Shown here in pieces: positions 12,701-35,360 of a stretch of DNA of 64,000 bases. A program made the translations under genes and the position numbers. Under the pieces are notes generated by a model. The model was not told where the DNA came from, did not search any database, and worked only from the letters and a program-made list of their open reading frames with translations. Numbering within the stretch: position 1 is the first letter of the stretch; each line of letters starts with the position of its first letter. The stretch comes from Zygnema circumcarinatum (lineage: Eukaryota > Streptophyta > Zygnematophyceae > Zygnematales > Zygnemataceae): NCBI GenBank assembly GCA_037447605.1, contig CM074813.1:950093-1014092 (forward strand). The letters are read 5' to 3'.

Positions 12701-13135
12701 TTAGGTTTGAGGGAGGGGGAGCGAAAGAGGAGGGAAGTTGGAGGAAATGGGGGCACGATACAGAGTGGAGGGGAAAATGTGAGGGGGAGAGATGAGCGAG
12801 GGAGAGGGAGAGTGGCAGAGAGAGAGAGATGGGGAGGTATAACAAACGGAAGGGAGGGAAGGACAAGGAAAAATAAAAAATGGACAGACAGTGAGAGAAG
12901 AGTGGAGAGAGAAGAGAGAGTGGGGGGAGTAAAAAAGTGAGAGATAGCTATCAAGTGGAGGGAGAGAGTGAAAGAGAGAGACAGAGAAAGAGAGAAATGC
13001 AGAGGAATAGAGATAGATAGAGAGAGAGAGAGAGGGAGAGGGAGAGTGTGAGAGAGAAAGCGAGAGAGAGAGAGAGGAGAGGGAGGGAGCAGGTTTGAAA
13101 GGGAAGGTAAGGAGGTGGGTGCTGAGGAAGCCGGC
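12700..13135. repeat. Purine-rich (GA-dominated) low-complexity tract
   Basis: More than 400 bp of G/A-rich DNA with embedded (GA)n runs at 12815-12830 and 13015-13080. The long minus-strand frames across it are Ser/Leu/Pro low-complexity and not credible genes. Confidence 0.85.
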
Positions 13136-13149
13136 AGGGGAATATGGGA

Positions 13150-13310
13150 GGGAGGGCCGTACGATACCTGTACAGTACAGTACTGTACAGTACTGTACCG
13201 TATGAAAAAGTACATTTTTGTACGGTACTAGTGGACAAAAGACACCCTGCCGTACTACCGTAATGTACCTTTACAGCTTATCTTACCGTACGGTCAACTG
13301 CCGTACCAGC
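13150..13310. repeat. GTAC-palindrome cluster
   Basis: Dense overlapping GTAC, TACAGTA and CGTAC words; 13166-13204 alternates GTACAGTAC and GTACTGTAC and is itself nearly self-complementary. Confidence 0.7.
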
Positions 13311-13625
13311 CGTCATAAATATATTTTACGATTTTGATAATCAATAGTTTTAGGGCAGCCCGTCGGATTCTCGCTCCTGATTTTAGGAGTCTCGTCTTCC
13401 GTCTGGGATCAGGGATGGATTAGTTACGATTATATATTATATATTATATTATACAACTGTGACGAATAGATAACGGCTGATATATATTAATTTACAACGC
13501 CTTTACATCATGTACGGTCGTACGACTGTACGGTATTATGCGGCCGAGCACGAGCAGAAAGAGAAAACCAGACGAACACATTTCGCAACGCCAACGCCAA
13601 AACGACCTAATTTTGGTATGATACG

Positions 13626-13657
13626 ACCGTACGACCGTACTCGTACGGTCGTACGGT
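13626..13657. repeat. Perfect 14-bp inverted repeat, 4-nt loop
   Basis: ACCGTACGACCGTA, then CTCG, then the exact reverse complement TACGGTCGTACGGT. It could form a cruciform or hairpin; no function is evident. Confidence 0.85.
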
Positions 13658-13802
13658 TATTAATTGTTCAAAACGAGTGGGTATAATATATGTAATAAAG
13701 TGTTTTACTTTGTAATATATTACTAATTTTAAACCCGTTGTAAATTATATAATATATTCGGAATTTATAACGCGGGCCATCCCTATCTGGGATGCAAAAC
13801 TT

Positions 13803-13830
13803 GTCTCTGCCCGATTCATTGGGCAGAGAC
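13803..13830. repeat. 10-bp hairpin GTCTCTGCCC/GGGCAGAGAC
   Basis: Perfect 10-bp arms with an 8-nt loop, in AT-rich surroundings about 700 bp upstream of the quinone oxidoreductase. It could be a structured RNA or a MITE remnant; neither is shown. Confidence 0.6.
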
Positions 13831-14333
13831 TTTTTACCTGATTAAAAACAAAGTACGATTGAAGTCAATGTCCGTACGAAAGCGCACGGTCGGCGAACAA
13901 CGCTTTTGGCCGTCGTTCCGCCGCCCGCCGGAAGGAAACGTTCCTGCTTCTCTGGGACTGACTGACTAGTCAATATAGTCATGTATGACTAAAACTGCCC
14001 ACAGTCTTCTCCGTTGATTTGGTCATTCAGATTCTGGCCAATGAAAATAGATCACGTGGCAGGGAAAACGAGCCTAAAATAATCATGCTTTCGAGATTTC
14101 TGCCATTTTCGGAATCTAAAAATATTTGTGAATATGAAATGACGTGGCTATGTTTCATTGGCCGAGCCAACTTCGGGAAAAGTTAAATCGCGCAAACTGA
14201 GGCTTTCAACTGAAACCGAAAAACCGGAAACTGAGGCTGGCGTCAGGCTGTCTGACGGTGACGTCACCTAGCGTCAGGTGACGAACGCTACCGTATAGTA
14301 CGACTGCCCCCTCTCCCTCCATTTTATAGCGGC

Positions 14334-14417
14334 CAGTTCCTCGTGGTTCCCCAGATTTTGTCCATGTACATTTGATGGCATCATCGCCTTCGTGAGGTCA
14401 ATGCCACTTCCTCGTCC
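14334..14417 (+). repeat. Dispersed repeat, copy 1 (cf. 46119-46190)
   Basis: CAGTTCCTCGTGGTTCCCCA followed by TTGTCCATG, CATCATCGCC and TCAATGCCACTTCCTC in the same order and orientation as at 46119. It lies just upstream of the oxidoreductase start. Confidence 0.75.
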
Positions 14418-14515
14418 TTTTATAGCCCAAAAGAGCCCAAAAGTGGGTCTTGGGCCTCGCCTCCCTCCCTCCCTCCGTCCCTCCCTCCCTCCCTCCCTCC
14501 CTGTCCCGGCCGGCC

Positions 14516-17356
<2,841 letters not shown>

Positions 17357-18119
17357 AGAGGAAGATGTAGACAATGTTATTTATTCAAAAATTTGTTTTG
17401 CTTTTTTTTTCATTTTTTTTTTTTAATTAAGGAAACATAGAGCAAATTTCGATGAAGGTTTGTCTGCAGGACTCCAAGCAAATCTATGGCCGATTTTTTG
17501 GATGACGGAATTAGAATTAGGGTTTAGGGAATACACGTGACGAGATCACTGTTCACTACTTGTGTTTTTCCTCTTCTCTGCGTTCCACACTGCGTGTATG
17601 TGAATGTGCCGAATATCGTACTGAATATCTGTGTTAAATATCGTATCATACGATACCATACCGTGAGGTCACGATCGACGCGATATTATCTCGATATATC
17701 TTGTAAAACAAAGCTGTTTTGGGCCTGTTGGCTATGGGCCGTACGTCCGTACCATACTGAAATCAAGGCCGTACATTTTTGTACCTATTGTACGGAATTT
17801 ATCCGTTTGGTGAGCGGGAAGCGTTTCGTTATGCGCGCGCTGCACAGCGCGAAATGGCGTGGGAGGGGGGTTCAGAGCCGACCTCAGACGCAGAATTAGG
17901 GTTCAGGGCCGGTCTCCGACGCAGAATTAGGGTTCAGGGCCACTACGTAATGCCGGCCATGCTTTGGGGTTAGTTGGAAACAGGGTTCAGACAGAGGAGC
18001 AGCGGAGGGCACCCTAAGGGTTAGGGTTTAGAAACAAGTACCGGTATGAAATTGCAATCTAGGGCTCTGCATTGGCTCAGAATTAGGGTTTAGGGTTTCG
18101 CTTTTCCTTCCTGCGTCCC
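17357..18119. other. Intergenic between oxidoreductase and FtsHi1
   Basis: Tandem, same-direction gene pair. 17640-17800 is rich in CGTAC/GTACC words; 17895-18100 holds AATTAGGGTT and GGGTTCAGGG telomere-like words up to the FtsHi1 start. The promoter of FtsHi1 presumably lies here; no box was identified. Confidence 0.5.
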
Positions 18120-29070
<10,951 letters not shown>

Positions 29071-29803
29071 CCGTCAATTCATTCAATCGTAAATTTTGTT
29101 CGTTGATGGGTGATGTTTTTTCGATCTAAATTGAAGGTTTAGCTTTAGTCTCACCCCTCCAAGGTTAGTTCCCAGGTATTAATAAAATAGAAAACGAAGC
29201 AATGGCCATTTCCATGGCAGTTTGCGCCAACGACAGTTCACAGAACTGTGCAACACGCTCCAGGCGGTCGCAACTGACAGGGAACGTCTGGCCGCGCTGT
29301 GCACGACAGCGGAACTGAATGGCGGAGGGACCATGGGATCGGCAACCGTTGGTCAACCATTGGATGGCAATGGTTGGACGATCCAACGGTTCGCAAATAT
29401 TGCAATGGTTGGCAACTCTCGCCATCCAATGGTTACGACCATAGGCAATGGTTGTTTCGGTTCGACGGCAATGGTTGATCCAATGGTCCGACCTGTGCAG
29501 AACTGTCCTTGTAACATGTAACGCTGTTCCATGTAAAAAATGCAAAGGGACACATCCCTGTGAAACGCAAGCCGTAGATCACCGCCATGTTCTTTTTTTT
29601 CAAGGGTTACAATCCTCACACCACCTTCCCCCCGCACGGCCTCGCCCTCAGCTGCGCCTACGCACCAACAAATGATAAACATGAAGACAAAGAGGCATTG
29701 CGCCACAACAATTGCTGCCCGCTGTTTCCAGGTACAGAGCGCAAATAAGCGCCTGTACGGATGGAGCTCCGCAACTCGCCACGTCACGTCACGTCACGTC
29801 ACG
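29071..29803. repeat. Intergenic with CCAATGGTTG-rich dispersed repeat, copy 1
   Basis: Convergent 3' ends of FtsHi1 (plus) and homoserine dehydrogenase (minus). 29340-29490 carries many CAATGGTTG/CAACCATTGG words in both orientations; the preceding 29215-29330 also resembles DNA near 47570-47650 (ACTGTGC, CCTG/CTGTCAG). 29779-29806 is a (CACGT)n pentamer run reaching the stop codon of homoserine dehydrogenase. Confidence 0.75.
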
Positions 29804-31356
29804 TCAGCTCCCCGGTCCCCCGAAGAGGTCCCTCATGTCGAGCACGTCCGCGAGGACGCCCGCCGCGGTGGGGCCTTGCCCCGCGCCGGCGCCCTGCAGG
29901 ACCAGCGGGGAGGTGGAGTAGCACGCGCTGCTGATCTCGACCTGCGCCCGCCGCCGCCGCGGGGTTATGGCGCAAGGGCTTCTTCGGGTATGTGCTGCGG
30001 GGTTTAAGGATGTCGCGATGTAAGATCGTACTCGGGACAATTTTAGGGTTAGGGTTTTCTCACTCACCACGTTGTCGCACCCTTGAAGTCGTCCTAACGC
30101 TGAGTCAGCGGAGACTGCCACGAGGCCGACTCGACACCTGGCAAAAGCATCCCGTTCGCAGAAAGCACCTTAAGATCAGGGATAAAGAAGTTATTTTCCT
30201 TCCTGCCCTGAATCTGTCAAAGTGAAAGTTTCAAGAAATTCAACGATACCTGAACCCTAAAAACCTGAAACATTCAATAAAAAGAAATGCATAAAAAGGA
30301 AACAAAAACAACATAAGCGCTAGCCCTACCTCCCTTCCTCCAGCACCGCCGCGTATCGAAGCACCTTCCCTTCCGTTGCAGCCGACTGAACTCGACTGCG
30401 CATGGAATCGTCCAACTGAGGGAGAGCCTCATGTAAAAACTCAGTCACATTCATCCGGTCGGGCCCCATAGACACCGGAAAAAGGCTTTCCACCTGTCAA
30501 AATTAACGGAATCAGTTCTGCAGTTTTACGGATACGGAATTGCAGACGACAGAGACAGCACACAGCCTAAACATTAGAGCAGCCCGTTGTGGGCACATTG
30601 CAGACGGAATGATGGGAGGGAACGGAGGGGCTTACGAGAGGGAAGGTTTTCAAAACTCTTTTTTTGCTTATAAACTCTCTCTAAATATTACGATTCTGAG
30701 AGTTAGAAGTTTTAGAGGTTCAGGGTTTGCCGGCTTTCAATATGCATCAGGCTTCCCGGGCCCGAACGCGAACCGTCTAAAATTCCTTAATTTTAACGGA
30801 TGATGTTCAAGTATTGCGAGTTTGTTACTTCAGCAAGGTTGAAGCTTTTGGGTCTATAGACTAGCAGAGTTGAAGCTGAGAGCGGACCTCTACATCGGCC
30901 ATGTTCAAACGCCATCCGATGGTACGAGCCAATATAAGAGCCTGCATTCCAGCTCAACAACTGATAAAAAATAATGAAAACTAGAAGAAATGGGATTACA
31001 CAGTCTGATTTATAACTGCAAGCCGTACAAAAACCGTACTTCTCCTACAACGACAAATTGCCCGAAATTTTCTGAAAATCCGAATCCTGGTAAAATATCT
31101 GAAAGCTACAAACATCGAAGAACCCAAACAACTCATAACCTAAACCTCGAAATGTGAATATTTATGAACCCCAATTTAGTAAGGCAGAAGAAAGAAGGAA
31201 ATGGCGATCCAATCGCATGCTGCCACCTGGCAGTGGCGAGGCTTTACCTTGCGAGCCACATCCACGCCGCTCAAATCGTCGCGTGGATCTGCACAATGGC
31301 AGAGAGAGTTGAACCAGAGAGAGGGGGAAAGAGGGGTAGGGAAGGGGAGAGAGAGT

Positions 31357-31428
<72 letters not shown>

Positions 31429-34400
31429 TGATCCTATGTTGCTGTAGTGAGCTTCCATTAAAAAACTTTCCATCATGCCCAGCTTCAAGCCCTTAAAACC
31501 CTAAAGTTCTAACAGTTCAAAAGCCCTAAACCTCAATAGTGCCAATTCCCGCAGATTCCCTCACCGGGCTCCGTGTACCCGAGAGATTTCGCCGCCAGTA
31601 CTGCTTCACTCAACGGCCGGCCCAACTGCAGCTCCGTTATCACAAACCCTAGAGTCCCTGCACTCCCGCCCACAATTTTGAAGCAAATTTGAGTTCAATG
31701 CAATGCCCTAAAGAAGGCACAACGGACTGCCGTAAAATATTCTGAAAAATTTACGCCTGTTGCAGTAAAGCACTAGAAATTGATCAACAGCAAAGCCCTT
31801 CAAGTTTACAAGAACCTGAAACATTCACTTAACTTCAACAAAATACAAATCTCGTGAGAAACCTGAAGCCTCTGACACCCCACAGAGACCTAAGACTTTA
31901 AGATCTGAAACAAAACCCTAAAATTGTCAAAACGTGGAGATGCCCAAAAACTTAGAACGAATAAAATCATAGAAGAAGGCATAAAAAACGAGAGAGTGCG
32001 TGTGTGTGCGTGTTCGTGTGCGTGTGCGTGTGTGTGTGTGTGTGAGAGAGAGGGGGAGAGGGAGAGTGAGTGAGACAGAGTGAGAGGGAGGGGGAGAGAG
32101 ATTGATCTGAGACAGTTTTAAAGATCTTTAGAAACCTAAACCCCTGAATTGCTTGAAAACCGACACTCTAAAACTTCCAAACCCTAATCTCTGCGCGCAC
32201 CGCTGAGCGCCCCGGCAATGCGGCGGACGGGGTCGTTGGCGGCGCGGAGACGGGCGAGGGAGGCGAAGAGGGGCAGCCCTGCGCCGACCTTTCCAGCACC
32301 CCTCCCTGAACCCTTGACCAGCCAGAAAACCCTAGAAAAAACCAGAGAGAGAGAGAGAGAGAAAGGGAGAGGGAGAGAGAAAGAGAGAGAGAAAGAGAAA
32401 GAGGGAGAGAGAGAAAGAGAGGGAGAAATAGAGAGAGGAGGGGGAGAAAGTGAGAGAGAAAGGGAGAGGGAGAAAGAGAGAGAGGAAGGAAGAGGGAGAA
32501 AGGGAAAGAAAAAAAGAGAGAGGGAGGGGGAGAAAGAGAGAGAGAGAAAGGGAAAGGGAGACACAGAGAGAGGGAGAAAGGGAGAGGGAGAAAGAGAGAG
32601 AGAGAGAAAAGGAGAGGGAGAAAGAGAGGGAGAGAAAAGGAGAGGGAGAAAGAGAGAGAGCGAAAGGGAGAGGGAGAAAGAGAGAGAGAGAAAGAGAGAG
32701 GGAGAGAGAGAAAGAGAGAGAGGGAGAGGGAGAAAGAGAAAGAAAGGGAGAGGGATAGAGAGAGGGGGAGAGGGAGAAAGAGAGAGAGAGAAAGGGAGAG
32801 GGAGAAAGAGAGAAAGAGAGAGGGAGAAAGAGAGAGAAAGGAAGTGGGAGAAAGAGCGAGAAAGAAAGGGAGAGGAAGAAGGAGAGAGAGAGAGAGAGCC
32901 CCCAGCCCGTCCCCTCTATTCTGAGAGGCACTCACCGTTGACTCGTTCCGATATCGCCGACCGGCAGAAACAATTGTATCGAAACTTTCCTGTAATTAAA
33001 GTACAAGAAAAATTAGGACATGGAAAAAAAGGTGATACCTGAACCCTTCCAAAGCCCTTCCTGAGCTTGCGCCAGTTTATCCCGAACTGCCAAAAACTGC
33101 AATCAAAACCCTAGAATTTCTATGATAATTTCGAATACTCTAACAAATCTAAAACCCTAACAACCTAATGCCCGAAAGCCTTCGAAACTCTGCATCTCCT
33201 CTAGAGCCCTAAACCCGGAAACACTCGAAAACCCATAGACCTTCTAAATTCTAAACCCTAACTCTGTTTTTGAGAAAAGTAAGCCCTCTAAAACCCACTA
33301 GAATCTTGAAAATCCTTTTTTAATAACCAAAATCTCAATAAACCCTTCTAGAACCCTAAATTCAATTTCAAAAAAAACCGACAACCCTCTTAAACCCGTT
33401 TAGAACCCCTACAACTCTACTCCCCCCCCCCCCGTCAGCCCTACCAGCGTGGCCGTGAGCGGCTTCTTATTGGCCAGCGCGACGCACGCCCCCGCGCGCA
33501 CTGCCGCCTCGAGCAGGCCGTCCGTACAGGCGGCCGTACAGTCCGCGAGCACGCCCGCCCGCGCCATCTCAGCGATCTGCGCCGCCGGGGGGCGAGGGCG
33601 AACCAACACGGACCCTGCGGGGGGGGGGGGAGGGGGAAATTGGGGGACTGGGGGGCTGGGGGGCTAGGGGGTTGGGGGTTTGGGGTTGGGGGGTTGGGGG
33701 GTTGGGGGGCTGAGGGTTGCGGTTTGGGGGTTTTGGGGTTTAAGGGTTTCGGATTTTAGGGTTTTGGTTTTGGGGTTTGTGGGGTTTTGGGGGTTTGGGG
33801 GTTTTGGGGGTTTTGAGGGTTTTGAGGGGTTTGGGGTTTTGGGGTTTTGGGGTTTTAGGGGTTTTGGGGATTTGGGGTTTTGGGGGTTTGGGGGTTTGGG
33901 GGTTTTGGGGGGTTGGGGGTTTTGAGGGGTTGGGGGTTTTGGGGTTTAGGGTTGGGGGTTTTGGGTTGTAGGGTTTTGGGTTGTGGGGTTTTGGGGTTTT
34001 GGGGTTTTGGGGTTTTGGGGTTTTACGTGATTTAGGAGTTTGGGGTTTTAGGGTTTTGGGGAATTAGGGTTTTTGGGATTTTGGGTTTTTTGGGCTTTGG
34101 GGTTTGGGGGGTTGAGATGTTTTGTGGAAGGTGGGGTTTTGAGGTTTTGGGGTTTTGTGAGTTTGTGGGTTTCGTGCTTTTTGTGGCTCTTCAAAATGCT
34201 TAGCATTTCCCAACATTCAAAGATTTTAATTCTCCAGCGTTTGCATTGCTCTTGAAACTTGAAGCATTCCCCCCATTATTAGGGTTACTGAAGCTTTGGC
34301 GCGCCGTGTTCTCTCCGTCCTCCCTCACCTTCCTGGAAGGTTCTGAGCGGCTGGTCCGCCGCCTTGTGCGCTATGATCGCTGCGATCGCCGCGTCGTCGA

Positions 34401-34500
34401 TCTCGCTTTGCACCGTGTACTGCGGCACCGCCAGGGTCTCAGAGTCGCACACCGCGATCACGGAAATGTGAACGCCCTGCAAACGCAACAAAATGAAACA

Positions 34501-34552
<52 letters not shown>

Positions 34553-34862
34553 AAAACGGAAAAGAAGGGGGGGAATAGCGAGAGAAGAGATTTTGATATC
34601 TCGCCATGTTGTACCACATCCATGACACATGCACGAGCATCAATGCATGCATATGCATAGTGCAGAGACATGGATGTGTGGCACGTGTGCGTGTGCTCCG
34701 CATGGCCCCATGCATGCATGCATGCATGCCATCCATGCATGGCCCGCGCACCATGGCGGCATGCGCGTCCCGAGCCGCGCTGATGCGCGCGAGGAGCTCC
34801 CTCCCCACGCCCCCGCACCCGAGCAGCAGCAGCGGGATTCGCGCCACGTGGTGCTCTGCCAT
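29804..34862 (-). CDS. Homoserine dehydrogenase, monofunctional
   Basis: Reduces aspartate semialdehyde to homoserine on the way to Thr, Met and Ile. Twelve exons (descending): 34752-34862, 34329-34476, 33445-33614, 33039-33086, 32936-32989, 32201-32288, 31565-31657, 31248-31288, 30888-30941, 30330-30493, 30068-30137, 29804-29941; all phases join to 392 residues. Rossmann motif LLLLGCGGVGRELL (11-24), ANKKPLT (134-140), RNESTVGAGLP (173-183), LSGTLGFV, then GYTEPDPRDDLSGVDVARK with Asp247 and Lys251 at the catalytic positions known from yeast Hom6. The end VLQGAGAGQGPTAAGVLAD is typical. There is no aspartokinase domain and no ACT domain, and the start lies only 14 residues before the Rossmann glycine, so no transit peptide is visible. 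Plants use a plastid bifunctional enzyme, so this form is notable. Introns carry GA, GGGGTTTT and AAAG repeats. Confidence 0.95.
31340..31425. repeat. (GA)n microsatellite in homoserine dehydrogenase intron
   Basis: GA/GT-GA dinucleotide run just upstream (in transcript terms) of the exon at 31248-31288, serving as its CT-rich tract. Confidence 0.9.
32340..32900. repeat. GAGA/GGGAGA purine tract filling an intron
   Basis: About 560 bp of AGAGAGAAAGGGAGAGGGAG-like DNA between exons 32936-32989 and 32201-32288. The long frames through it on both strands (Arg/Glu or Ser/Leu) are low-complexity artefacts. Confidence 0.9.
33617..34170. repeat. GGGGTTTT-type repeats in homoserine dehydrogenase intron 2
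   Basis: Irregular GGGGTTTTGGGGTTTTGGGG and GGGGTTTGGGGG words, with a pure stretch at 33985-34024. On the transcribed strand it reads AAAACCCC. The intron is 33615-34328. Confidence 0.9.
34498..34553. repeat. (AAAG)n microsatellite
   Basis: About 13 AAAG units in the first intron of homoserine dehydrogenase, some 20 bp from the acceptor of exon 2; CTTT on the transcribed strand. Confidence 0.95.
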
Positions 34863-35360
34863 TGCTCCGCGCCGACACGTGGCTCAGGACACGTGTCGCC
34901 TCGTAAGCGCATACCCTAGCAGGCGGGCTACGCAGTGCCCCGTATGGTACTGTACGGTATCCGTGTACGGTACTGTGGCGGGTGTAAACTTTCGGAAAAA
35001 ACCGGTGGACTCGGATGTCACGGACTTTTGAATCTAGACGGTATTTGGTTCCACGTTCATCGGCCTCCTGCCAGACCGCCTTGACGGAAAATCGATATTT
35101 CCACGTGGGTAGGTTCCGCAAACAATCGGAGGAGTCCAGTGCCACGTGTACGGCATCCGACGGCTCCGCATCCGAGAAACTTTCCACGTGTCACGCCACG
35201 TCACAACTTTGGGCTCGCCACGTGGCAGCCTCGTCATCAGTCTGCCCTGAACCCTCCCCCTCGCCCACCCCCCCCCCCACCTCCTTCTGCCTCTCTTCGG
35301 CCAGCCAAACCCTCCGCCCTGAACCCTCGTCGCCCCTCCCAGTTCCCCGCAGCAGCCGCC
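34863..35360. promoter_or_regulatory. Divergent promoter with a cluster of G-boxes
   Basis: 498 bp between the start codons of homoserine dehydrogenase (minus) and STIC2 (plus). CACGTG occurs at 34876, 34890, 35102, 35143, 35185 and 35219, with further copies just inside each first exon (34845, 35421). In plants CACGTG is bound by bHLH and bZIP factors. 34930-34975 also has GTACGGTA words. No TATA box was identified. Confidence 0.65.

Noticed and set aside
32936-32989. Alternative reading of this homoserine dehydrogenase exon in which the ESTVGAG motif is lost
   Set aside because: Moving the neighbouring acceptors to 33086 and 32288 keeps phase and restores RNESTVGAGLP, so the apparent anomaly was a splice-site error.
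32168-33042. Long open frames on both strands (over 250 codons) rich in Arg/Glu or Ser/Leu
   Set aside because: They arise from the GA-repeat intron of homoserine dehydrogenase; composition is pure low complexity and true exons interrupt them.
34285-35187. 300-codon minus-strand frame over the homoserine dehydrogenase 5' region
   Set aside because: It runs through two real exons in the wrong frame and through an AAAG microsatellite; the GCGGVG and catalytic motifs need the spliced frame.
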